Below, piece after piece: positions 1 to 6,600 of a DNA stretch of 12,608 nt. Positions within the stretch are counted from its first letter, which is position 1. Each line of letters opens with the position of its first letter. This stretch comes from Actinobacteria bacterium UBA5176 (GTDB lineage: Bacteria > Actinomycetota > UBA4738). A program made the translations under genes and the position numbers. Below the pieces are notes generated by a model. It was given only the letters and a program-made list of their open reading frames with translations, had not been told where the DNA came from and searched no databases. The stretch lies in assembly GCA_002413305.1 (NCBI GenBank), contig DHWS01000071.1, positions 39,522-52,129 of the forward strand. The letters run 5' to 3'.

Positions 1-164
1 TTGGTCGAACCCTTCGCGCCGGCCCGATCCCTCGAGGCCCGGCTCTTGCGGGCCACACCGCGCACGCGCGGCCGGTTTCCGTTCGACGGGAACCCGGCGG
101 CCTCCGCCGGCTCGGCCTCGCTCTCGACCTCCTGTGTGGCGTCCAAAGGACGAACCGGCTCCAT
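1..164 (-). CDS. Unidentified protein, N-terminal fragment (runs off left edge)
   Basis: Reading leftward from an ATG at 164 there is an open frame to the window edge, about 54 codons. It begins MEPVRPLDATQEVESEAEPAE and becomes rich in Arg, Lys, Ser and Gly (for example RKSRASRDRAGAKG). An AGGGAG purine run lies 4 nt upstream of the ATG, a usable though close ribosome binding site. The acidic start followed by a basic low-complexity stretch looks like a disordered N-terminal tail. I recognise no domain and cannot assign a function. The gene would be divergent from the PAC2 gene. An opposite-strand frame (1-231) also exists, but its composition is less protein-like and it has no visible start signal. 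Confidence that this is a real gene is moderate. Confidence 0.42.
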   Translation of the reverse strand, partial: MEPVRPLDATQEVESEAEPAEAAGFPSNGNRPRVRGVARKSRASRDRAGAKGST

Positions 165-292
165 CGCACTCCCTGGTGCGCACGTATGGGCCCCGGAAGG
201 GACCTCGCCGGCGCCGACTTGCGCCGCGTAGTTACTTCATCGGCTGGCTGGAGAAGGATGCTTGAGCGATTCGGCCCCCTTTCTGGGTCGCC

Positions 293-334
293 GACCGGTT
301 CCGTGGGACCGGTTCGGGCCGTGTTCGACACGGC
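293..334. repeat. Tandem GACCGGTTC repeats plus 17-bp palindrome
   Basis: Two exact copies of GACCGGTTC (293-301 and 307-315) lie 14 nt apart, start to start. Each contains the palindrome ACCGGT. Three bases further on, GCCGTGT-TCG-ACACGGC at 318-334 is a perfect 7-bp inverted repeat. The cluster lies 70-110 bases upstream of the -10 box of the PAC2 gene, an activator-like or upstream-operator position. GC-rich DNA makes such short repeats fairly common, so a regulatory role is only possible. Confidence 0.4.
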
Positions 335-404
335 TGCCGACGGGATGGCCCGATCGGCATCCGGCTGAGGGGCCGTCCGGCGGACCCCCACGGAAGAGCC
401 CGGC

Positions 405-410
405 TATGCT
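405..410 (+). promoter_or_regulatory. -10 box of a likely leaderless transcript (PAC2 gene)
   Basis: TATGCT (405-410) fits the actinobacterial -10 pattern TANNNT and ends 6 nt before the ATG at 417. Transcription would then start at or next to the A of the start codon, giving a leaderless mRNA. No Shine-Dalgarno sequence precedes the ATG, which agrees. No clear -35 box is visible. Confidence 0.55.
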
Positions 411-416
411 GGGCAT

Positions 417-1301
417 ATGGACCACGTCACCTGGCTGGACAAGGTCCTCCCCGACCGGCCGCCCGTCATCTGCGCCTTCCGGGGATGGAACGACGGCGGG
501 CAGGCGGCGTCGGTGGCTGCCCGCTACCTGGCCGAGCGGTGGGAGGCCGAACCGTTCGCCTACCTCGATCCCGAGGAGTTCTTCGACTTCCAGGTCACCC
601 GTCCCACCGTTCGGCTCGAGGACGGCGTGAGCCGGGTGATCGAGTGGCCGCGGGGGGAGTTCACGGCGGCGAAGGTCGACGGGCGCGATGTGGTCGTCTT
701 CGCCTCCGGCGAGCCGAACAACCGCTGGCGGACCTTCGCCAACACCGTCGTCGAGGTCTCCCGGCGCGTCCGGTCCGGCCTCGTGGTCACGCTGGGCGCC
801 TTCCTGACCGACGTCCCGCACACCAGGGAGGTGCCGGTCGTCGGCTCGGCTGCCGACGAGGACACCGCTCTACGACTCGGGCTGGCGCGTTCGCAGTACG
901 AAGGGCCCACGGGGATCACCGGGGTCCTGCACGACACGGCGTTGCGCGTGGGCCTGCCGTCCGTGAGCCTGTGGGCGGCGGTGCCCCACTACCTGCCGGC
1001 GGCGCCGAACCCGAAGGCCGCCTTGGCGCTGGTTCGCCGGGTGTGCGCGCTCCTCGAGTTCAGCGTCGACGTCGCGCCGCTGGTCCAGGCTGCGGCCGCG
1101 TGGGAGGAGACGGTTGCGCAGCTCCTCGCCGACAGCGAGGAGCTGACCGATTACGTCCAGCGCCTCGAGTCCACCGCTGATGAGAGCCCGAGCCAGGCCG
1201 TGACGCCGACCCCGATGACCGAGGAGCCGATCCCGACGGGGGACGCGCTGGCCGAGGAGTTCGAGCGGTATCTCCGGGAGCAGGGAGGAACCAACGGCTA
1301 G
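417..1301 (+). CDS. PAC2 family protein (proteasome assembly chaperone-like ATP-grasp-independent family, function unknown in bacteria)
   Basis: The 294-residue product begins MDHVTWLDKVLPDRPPVICAF. The segment FRGWNDGGQAA (about 21-31) and the later blocks GLVVTLGAFLTDVPHTREVPV and GPTGITGVLHD are typical of the PAC2 family. This family is named after a eukaryotic proteasome assembly chaperone and is common in actinobacteria, where its role is not settled. The C-terminal 70 residues (about 225-294) are predicted helical and acidic, ending in LAEEFERYLREQGG, a common tail in the bacterial members. No signal peptide or membrane segment is visible, so the protein is probably cytoplasmic. The ATG at 417 is supported by a -10 box 6 nt upstream rather than by a ribosome binding site. 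The metal transporter gene follows after 37 nt on the same strand, probably in the same transcript. Family assignment is confident; function is unknown. Confidence 0.9.
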   Translation: MDHVTWLDKVLPDRPPVICAFRGWNDGGQAASVAARYLAERWEAEPFAYLDPEEFFDFQVTRPTVRLEDGVSRVIEWPRGEFTAAKVDGRDVVVFASGEPNNRWRTFANTVVEVSRRVRSGLVVTLGAFLTDVPHTREVPVVGSAADEDTALRLGLARSQYEGPTGITGVLHDTALRVGLPSVSLWAAVPHYLPAAPNPKAALALVRRVCALLEFSVDVAPLVQAAAAWEETVAQLLADSEELTDYVQRLESTADESPSQAVTPTPMTEEPIPTGDALAEEFERYLREQGGTNG

Positions 1302-1338
1302 GAGAGCGACAGCCCGGCGTCCTCGGGCACCGGGTGCC

Positions 1339-2112
1339 ATGGCTCGGATGGTCGATCGGATGACCGGCTCCCGCGCGCTGGCACTTCGCCCCCACCCGGG
1401 GCCGGTGTCGGATGCCGACAAGCCCGCCAGCCTGGGCGGCAAGAGCGGCGCGCTGCGGGCAGCCATCTTCGGGATCAACGACGGGCTGCTCTCGAATCTC
1501 TCCCTGATCATGGGCGTGGCGGGGGCGAACGTGCGCAACTCGTTCATCCTCGTCGCCGGGGTGGCCGGGCTCCTGGCAGGATCGTTCTCGATGGGGGCGG
1601 GGGAGTTCGTCTCGATGAAGGTCCAACGCGAGCTGTTCGAGCGCCTGTTGCACATCGAAGCCCACGAACTGGCCACGATGCCCGACGAGGAGCACCACGA
1701 GCTCCGCAGGATCTACGAACGGAAGGGCTTCCCACCGGATCTCGCCCGGCAGGTGACGGACGTGGTGATGCAGAGCCCGGAGATGGCCCTGGAGACGCAT
1801 GCGCGCGAGGAGCTCGGGCTCGATCCGAACGATCTGGGCTCGCCCTGGGGTGCGGCGATCTCCTCTTTCGTGATGTTCGCCCTGGGCGCCGCGGTCCCCC
1901 TCCTCCCGTTCGTGATCGGATCCGGGACGGCAGCGGCCATCACCGCGATCTGCGCCAGCGGAGTGTGCATCTTCGGCGTGGGATCGGCGATGACCCGGTT
2001 CACAGGGCGGTCCCCGGTCGCCTCCGGCGGCCGCATGCTGCTGGTGGGCGCCCTGGCGGCCGGGATCACGTTCGGGGTCGGCAAGGCCCTGCACATCCAC
2101 GGGGCAGGGTAG
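1339..2112 (+). CDS. VIT1/CCC1 family iron/manganese transporter
   Basis: The 257-residue integral membrane protein matches the vacuolar iron transporter family, which moves Fe2+ or Mn2+ across membranes, usually out of the cytosol against protons. TM1 (about 38-62) contains FGINDGLLSNLSLIMGVAGA with the family Asp. TM2 (about 67-90) ends in SFSMGAGEFVSMKVQRE, with the conserved Met and Glu. Residues 98-165 form the cytoplasmic helical domain, rich in Glu and His (for example HIEAHELATMPDEEHHEL), which binds metal in characterised homologues. Three further hydrophobic segments follow at about 172-192, 195-217 and 230-250. There is no Shine-Dalgarno sequence before the ATG at 1339, and ATGs at 1348 and 1360 are alternatives. 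The first 35 residues are variable, so the start is uncertain. It lies 37 nt after the PAC2 gene and may be translated from the same mRNA. The specific metal cannot be told from sequence. Confidence 0.88.
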   Translation: MARMVDRMTGSRALALRPHPGPVSDADKPASLGGKSGALRAAIFGINDGLLSNLSLIMGVAGANVRNSFILVAGVAGLLAGSFSMGAGEFVSMKVQRELFERLLHIEAHELATMPDEEHHELRRIYERKGFPPDLARQVTDVVMQSPEMALETHAREELGLDPNDLGSPWGAAISSFVMFALGAAVPLLPFVIGSGTAAAITAICASGVCIFGVGSAMTRFTGRSPVASGGRMLLVGALAAGITFGVGKALHIHGAG

Positions 2113-2135
2113 TCACCTCGAGGCGAGCGGTCTTC

Positions 2136-2159
2136 GGGGCCGGCCCTGCGCCGGTCCCC
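2136..2159. terminator. Hairpin between convergent genes, possible bidirectional terminator
   Basis: GGGGCCGGC (2136-2144) pairs with GCCGG-T-CCCC (2150-2159), giving 9 bp with one bulged T and a 5-nt loop. It lies in the 51-nt gap between the convergent stops of the metal transporter and 6-phosphogluconolactonase genes. No T-tract follows on either side, so it would be a hairpin-only terminator, as often proposed for GC-rich actinobacteria. Confidence 0.45.
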
Positions 2160-2163
2160 GCTC

Positions 2164-2805
2164 TCAGCCGGCCGCTTCCCGGTCGGCCACCACCACGCAG
2201 CGCGTGGGCGCGACCCGCGCCGCGGGGATGTCCTCGTCACCCATCAGCCTGCGCAGGGCCTCCCGCTTCGACTCGCCCGTGACCAGGAACATCCCGGTCG
2301 CGGCGCCGGACAGCACCGGCGTGGTGAGGCTGACCCGCGGGACGAACGGCTCCCATCCGGCCTCGGGAACGGAGATCGCCCACCGCTCCCCCTCTTCGAC
2401 CTCGGGCCGGCCGGGAAAGAGCGAGGCGACGTGGCCGTCCGGACCGAGCCCGTACACCGCCAGGTCGAACCGGGGGAACTCCTTGAATCGCTGGCGGAGC
2501 AGCTCCTCGTACCCGCCCGCGTCGCAGTTCCCTCCGTCCATCCAGTACGCCTGGCCGCCGACCTTCGAGACCAGCGCTTCCTGCGCCATCCGCGCATTGC
2601 AGCGCTCGTCCTCGAAGGGAACGCACCGCTCGTCGGTGAGGAAGAACTCGATCTCGTTCCAGTCGAACTCGATCCGGGTCAGCCCTTCGTAGAAGGTCCG
2701 GGCGGTCGCTCCGCCGGTCAGCAGGATCGTGACCGGCTCTTCGGCCAGGAACAGCCGCACGGCCTCGTCCGGGACGTCGTCCACCACCAGCAGCTCCCGC
2801 TGCAT
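2164..2805 (-). CDS. pgl: 6-phosphogluconolactonase
   Basis: The enzyme hydrolyses 6-phosphogluconolactone to 6-phosphogluconate, the second step of the oxidative pentose phosphate pathway, in the cytoplasm. The 213-residue product has the family landmarks in order: LLTGGATARTFYEGL (28-42) for phosphate binding, FFLTDERCVPFEDERCNARM (54-73), and the signature GLGPDGHVASLFPG (119-132) with the active-site His. RVSLT (157-161) follows. It is slightly shorter than many bacterial homologues (about 230-250), with a compact N-terminus. The ATG at 2805 has a GGGGGA purine run 4 nt upstream. It starts 30 nt after the stop of tal-pgi and is probably cotranscribed with it. The related glucosamine-6-phosphate deaminases share the fold, but the signature and context favour the lactonase. 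Confidence 0.93.
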   Translation of the reverse strand: MQRELLVVDDVPDEAVRLFLAEEPVTILLTGGATARTFYEGLTRIEFDWNEIEFFLTDERCVPFEDERCNARMAQEALVSKVGGQAYWMDGGNCDAGGYEELLRQRFKEFPRFDLAVYGLGPDGHVASLFPGRPEVEEGERWAISVPEAGWEPFVPRVSLTTPVLSGAATGMFLVTGESKREALRRLMGDEDIPAARVAPTRCVVVADREAAG

Positions 2806-2835
2806 GTGGTCCCCCTCTCCCCCGTCCGGGAACCC

Positions 2836-5481
2836 TTACGCTTCCTCGAGGGCGACAAGATGCACGCGGCCCACCCGTCGTCCGTGGTCCTTCAACGACT
2901 GCAAGTCACCCGCGGACTGGGCGGCGAACAGCGTTCGGAACGAATAGGGAGCACCCGGGATCTCCAGATCCTCGGTCGGTTCTTCGACCACCTGGACGAA
3001 CACCCCCGTGTTCGGACCCCCCTTGTGTAGTTGGCCGGTGGAGTGGAGGAAACGGGGCCCGAACCCGACGGTGGTAGCCACCCGGAACCGGTCCCGCAGC
3101 CGCATCCGCGCGGCGTGCAGCCGCGACTCCATCTCTTCGGTTCGTGGCACGTATGCCTGGATCGCGATGTAGTCCCCCGGGCCCACCTCCTGCAGAAGAC
3201 CCCCCAAGTCATCGTAGGGCGGGGGTACGACACCGCTTTGTCCGGCTTTGAGCAGCCGTTTCGTGTTGTCCTTGGCCTCCTGCACGTTCGGCTGGTCGAA
3301 CGGCTGGATCCCGAGGACCGCGCCCGCCACGGCCACGCCGAACTCCCACCGGAAGAACTCCCCGCCCAGCTCGACCGGATCCTGGAGCGCCAGCAGGATC
3401 GCCGGGTGCCCGGCGTGTTCCAGCGGCTCGAGCTTCTCGCGCACCTCGCCCTCCTGCCCGATCCCCACGAACAGCCGGTCGTGCCCGTAGACATCGACCG
3501 GACCGATGTCCTCGCCCTCCACCGGCACGATCCCCTTGCCCTGCTTCCCGGTGGACTCGGCGATCAGCTGCTCCACCCAGTACCCGTACGTCCGGATCGA
3601 CGGCGGCAGGACCAGGGTGAGCTTGTCGCGCCCCGCCGATGCCGCTTCGCCCATCACCGCGCCGAGCCACGCGCCCGGGTTCTCGGCCGCGCGCACGCAG
3701 GACGCGCAGGCATGAGCCATCTCGACGGCCCGGTCGAGGAGCCCGTCCAGGTCCATCCCGATCAGCGCCCCGTGCACCAGGCCGAAGTACGACAGCGCCG
3801 AGTACCGCCCTCCGATGTCCGGCGGGTTGGCGAAGCAATGGCGGAAACCACGCTCGCGGGCCAGCGCCTCCAGCGGCGTGCCCGGATCGGTGATCGCCAC
3901 GAACCGCGACCCGTCCGGCACCTTCTCCCAGAAGTACGCGAAGTGCGAGAGGGTCTCGGTGGTCGTGCCGGACTTCGAGGCGATCACGAACAGCGTCCGG
4001 TCCAGGTCCAGTGACCGCTCGACGGCCAGGATCTGGTCGGGATTCGTCGTGTCCAGCACCTTCACATCGAGCATCCCCGGCGCCACCCCGAACGTCTCCC
4101 GCAGCACCTCGGGCGCCAGCGACGAACCTCCCATGCCGGCCAGCACCGCCGCGGTCAGCCCGTCCGACGCGCAGCCCGCGGCGAACTCTTTCAGCTCGGG
4201 GATGCGTTCGGCCATGACGTCGTGGACCGTCAGCCATCCGAGCCGGTCCGTGATCTCGGTTGGGTCCTGCCGCCAGAGCGTGAAGTCCTTCCGCCAGATC
4301 CGCCGGACCGCGTCCTCGGAATCAAGCTCCGCCAGCCGGCGGTCGACCGCCGGCTGCAGCCCGGCCAGGTGCGAGGCGACCCGCACCCGTTCCTCACGGA
4401 TCGCCCGAACCTTCCCCTCGATCTGTTCGGCGAGCTTGCGGTAGGACTCCGCGAACGAAGCCATGCCGTCGTCCAACAGCTGCCGCGTGACGGCGTCCAG
4501 GTCCACCCCGGTGTCGGCCAGCGATCCGAGGACCCGTTCGGCATCGTCCAGCCCCTCCTCGATGGAGGGCCGGATCCGCCCGTGATCCAGGAAAGCGATC
4601 AACGTCGCCTCCGGCATCGTGTTGACGCAGTCGGGGGCGATGAGGTCGTCCACGTACAGCACGTCGGAGTATGCGGGATCCTTCGTTCCCGTCGACGCCC
4701 AGAGCGGGCGCTGTAGCCGCCCGCCCGCGAACCGCATCCGCTCCCACTCCGGGCCGGAGAAGATCTCGCGGAACCGCCGGTAGGCCCGCCGGGCGTTCGC
4801 CACGGCCACCGTTCCGCGGAGCGGCGAGTCGGCAGGCATTTCGCGATCGACCGCAGTGTCCACCCGGGAGACGAAGAAGGAGGCGACCGAGCTGATCCCG
4901 TCGATCTGCTGCCCGGCCTCCACCCGCCGGCGCAGTCCGGCAAGGTAGGCCCGGGCGGCCTCCTCGTACCGGTCGACCGAGAACAGCAGGGTAACGTTCA
5001 CGTTGACCCCCGCCGCCGTGAGCTGCTCGATGGCCGGGATCCCCTCCTCAGTGCCCGGGACCTTGATCATCACGTTCGGCCGGGCCAGCCGAGCCCACAG
5101 ATCCTCGGCCTGCGCCACCGTGCCACCCGTGTCATGGGCCAGCTCCGGCGTGACCTCGAACGAACCGAACCCGTCCCGCCCTCCGCTCGCATCGAACGCC
5201 GGCCGGAGCGTGTCCGCCGCCTGCCGGATGTCCTCCAGGCCGAGGGCGAAGAACAGCTCCATCACGTCTTCGACGCCGCCGGCCAAGGCCTCGCGGATCG
5301 CCGCGTCGTAGTCGGTCGAACCGGCGATGGCCTTCTCGAAGATCGTCGGGTTCGACGTGACGCCCGTGACGGCGTCTTCGGCGATGAGCCGGGCAAACTC
5401 TCCGGATGTGAGCAGGCCCCGCCGGATGACGTCCAGCCAGATCGAAACCCCGGCCTCGTGCAGCTCCTGGAGACGGTTCAT
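2836..5481 (-). CDS. Bifunctional transaldolase / glucose-6-phosphate isomerase
   Basis: This 881-residue fusion combines two cytoplasmic sugar-phosphate enzymes. Residues 1-365 are transaldolase: WLDVIRRG (Asp17), GVTSNPTIFEKAI (40-52), NVMIKVPGTEEG (136-147, with Lys140 as the expected Schiff-base lysine), NVNVTLLFS (160-168) and LWASTGTKDPAYSD (260-273). Residues about 385-881 are phosphoglucose isomerase, with a SIS-type sugar-phosphate domain: GMGGSSLAPEVL (449-460), IASKSGTTTET (500-510), GGRYSALSYFGLVHG (557-571), and near the end FLHSTGQLHKGGPNTGVF (811-828), with the His-Lys expected at the active site. Both halves keep their key residues, so both activities are likely. The ATG at 5481 has an AGGAG site 5 nt upstream. 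The frame stays open upstream to 5775, but that part is arginine- and proline-rich non-family sequence. An ATG at 5529 is a less likely alternative. The fusion is known in other bacteria, including actinobacteria. pgl follows after 30 nt. Confidence 0.95.
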   Translation of the reverse strand: MNRLQELHEAGVSIWLDVIRRGLLTSGEFARLIAEDAVTGVTSNPTIFEKAIAGSTDYDAAIREALAGGVEDVMELFFALGLEDIRQAADTLRPAFDASGGRDGFGSFEVTPELAHDTGGTVAQAEDLWARLARPNVMIKVPGTEEGIPAIEQLTAAGVNVNVTLLFSVDRYEEAARAYLAGLRRRVEAGQQIDGISSVASFFVSRVDTAVDREMPADSPLRGTVAVANARRAYRRFREIFSGPEWERMRFAGGRLQRPLWASTGTKDPAYSDVLYVDDLIAPDCVNTMPEATLIAFLDHGRIRPSIEEGLDDAERVLGSLADTGVDLDAVTRQLLDDGMASFAESYRKLAEQIEGKVRAIREERVRVASHLAGLQPAVDRRLAELDSEDAVRRIWRKDFTLWRQDPTEITDRLGWLTVHDVMAERIPELKEFAAGCASDGLTAAVLAGMGGSSLAPEVLRETFGVAPGMLDVKVLDTTNPDQILAVERSLDLDRTLFVIASKSGTTTETLSHFAYFWEKVPDGSRFVAITDPGTPLEALARERGFRHCFANPPDIGGRYSALSYFGLVHGALIGMDLDGLLDRAVEMAHACASCVRAAENPGAWLGAVMGEAASAGRDKLTLVLPPSIRTYGYWVEQLIAESTGKQGKGIVPVEGEDIGPVDVYGHDRLFVGIGQEGEVREKLEPLEHAGHPAILLALQDPVELGGEFFRWEFGVAVAGAVLGIQPFDQPNVQEAKDNTKRLLKAGQSGVVPPPYDDLGGLLQEVGPGDYIAIQAYVPRTEEMESRLHAARMRLRDRFRVATTVGFGPRFLHSTGQLHKGGPNTGVFVQVVEEPTEDLEIPGAPYSFRTLFAAQSAGDLQSLKDHGRRVGRVHLVALEEA

Positions 5482-5579
5482 CGCCACTCCTGTTCGGGTA
5501 GGGACGCGGGGCTTGGGCGCCGACGTCATTGTCCCAAGTCGGGCGGCTTCTCGCCGACGGGCCGGGTGGCCGGACCGCG

Positions 5580-6029
5580 CTACTCGGCTCGAGCGGCGAG
5601 CTCGCCCAGGGAACCCTTCAGCGCGTCGTACCGGCGGTCGCCCAGAAGGCGCCTCGTCCTGCCCTCCACGGAGGCGAACGCGCGGCGCGCTTCGGCTCGT
5701 TGCCGGAGGCCCTTCGCGGTGAGCTTGACCACCTTGGCCCGGGAGTCGCTCGGGTCGGGGGTCCGCCGGACGCAACCGCGCGCTTCCAGGTCATCGACGA
5801 CTTGCATCATGGCCTGCTTCGAGATCTGCGCCCGCGACGCCAGATCGGAAAGTCGGGTCCCGGTGCGCTCGACGAGCAGGATGCCCCGGGCGAGACCCGG
5901 GCTCAGGTCCACACCTCGGTCGAGGAGCGCGGCCTGCAGATCGGCATCCAGCGCACGGGACGCATCCAGCAGCGCCCGGGAGAGACCGGCGTCATCCATG
6001 GCACGGCCATCATGCGTCGCCCACATCAT
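5580..6029 (-). CDS. MarR-family transcriptional regulator
   Basis: The product (149 residues from this start) has the winged-helix layout of MarR regulators, which bind DNA as dimers and are often released by small ligands. The recognition region TRLSDLASRAQISKQAMMQVVDDLEARGCVRRT (about 58-90) is followed by the wing DPSDSRAKVVKLTAKG (92-107). The helices on either side would form the dimer interface. The start is uncertain. ATG codons at 6029, 6026 and 5999 and a TTG at 6038 are in frame, and none has a Shine-Dalgarno site. I chose 6029 because a possible -10 box (TAAAGC, 6047-6042) would start transcription a few bases before it. The gene diverges from the acetyltransferase and precedes tal-pgi on the same strand by 98 nt, so it may regulate either neighbour and itself. 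No ligand can be inferred. Confidence 0.87.
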   Translation of the reverse strand: MMWATHDGRAMDDAGLSRALLDASRALDADLQAALLDRGVDLSPGLARGILLVERTGTRLSDLASRAQISKQAMMQVVDDLEARGCVRRTPDPSDSRAKVVKLTAKGLRQRAEARRAFASVEGRTRRLLGDRRYDALKGSLGELAARAE

Positions 6030-6083
6030 CTTCGTCAAGCAGCTTTACTTTCCCCCTTCACCGGCGGCTACCATCAGATGGCG
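6030..6083. promoter_or_regulatory. Divergent promoter region of the MarR and acetyltransferase genes
   Basis: On the plus strand TACCAT (6069-6074) fits TANNNT and would start transcription around 6081, just before the ATG at 6084. On the minus strand TAAAGC (6047-6042) is a weaker -10 candidate for the regulator gene. AAGC-A-GCTT (6037-6045) is a short palindrome overlapping that box and could be part of an operator. The two genes could share control by the MarR protein, which is inference. Confidence 0.4.
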
Positions 6084-6581
6084 ATGGAGGTCCGCGAGGT
6101 CCGGCCCGAGGAGTACGAAGAAGCCGGCCGCGTGTGCGCGCTGGCCTACCGGGAGTTCCTGCCTCCGGCTCCCGACGAGGACTGGCACGGGTACATGGCC
6201 CTGCTGGCCGACGTCGCCGACCGCGTCGCGCGGACGACCGTGCTGGTCGCGGTGGTGGACGGCCACGTCCTGGGGACGGCAACCGTCGAACTGGACGGCT
6301 CGGTCGATGGCGAGGTGGAGCTGGCGCCGAACCAGGCGCACCTGCGGATGCTCGGGGTCGACCCGGCCGCCCGCGGACGGGGCGTCGGCCGGGCGCTGGT
6401 CGACGCCTGCATCGACATCGCGCGGGTCCGGGGACGGACCCTCGTCACACTGCACACCACCGACCTGATGCATACCGCCCAGCACCTGTACCGGTCGATG
6501 GGGTTCGAACGCGACCCGGCCCGCGACATCCGGTTCGACAACGGCTTCCTGCTGGTCGCCTACCGGCTCCGGCTGGCTTGA
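6084..6581 (+). CDS. GNAT-family N-acetyltransferase
   Basis: The 165-residue product has the single-domain GNAT fold, which transfers an acetyl group from acetyl-CoA to an amine. Motif A, LRMLGVDPAARGRGVGRALVDACI (about 88-111), carries the RGRGVG pyrophosphate-binding loop. It is followed by motif B residues TAQHLYRSMGFERD, with the usual Tyr. The N-terminal half contains the expected strands (VLVAVVDGHVLGTATVEL). The substrate cannot be told; small amines, antibiotics, amino acids or protein N-termini are all possible. I chose the ATG at 6084 because the -10 box TACCAT ends only 3 nt before the other ATG (6078), which would place that codon upstream of transcription start. It converges on the ABC exporter gene, with 19 nt between the stops. 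Confidence 0.88.
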   Translation: MEVREVRPEEYEEAGRVCALAYREFLPPAPDEDWHGYMALLADVADRVARTTVLVAVVDGHVLGTATVELDGSVDGEVELAPNQAHLRMLGVDPAARGRGVGRALVDACIDIARVRGRTLVTLHTTDLMHTAQHLYRSMGFERDPARDIRFDNGFLLVAYRLRLA

Positions 6582-6600
6582 TCGGCCGGGACCGCTTCTG

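Larger units (their letters stand above)
165..416. other. Divergent intergenic region with short repeats
   Basis: These 252 bases separate the left-edge gene (-) from the PAC2 gene (+). They contain an 8-bp palindrome GTGCGCAC at 176-183, a direct repeat GACCGGTTC at 293-301 and 307-315, and a perfect 7-bp inverted repeat with a 3-nt centre at 318-334. No convincing gene was seen on either strand. The right end carries the -10 box of the PAC2 gene. The repeats may be operator sites for one or both genes, which is inference. Confidence 0.5.

Noticed and set aside
1..231. Plus-strand open frame at the left edge
   Set aside because: No start signal and an Arg/Pro/Ala-rich product typical of the complement of GC-rich coding DNA. 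The minus-strand frame explains the region better.
5482..5775. N-terminal extension of the transaldolase-isomerase fusion
   Set aside because: The extra 98 residues are Arg/Pro/Gly-rich with no family similarity and overlap the regulator gene. The ATG at 5481 has an AGGAG site, and the domain begins there.
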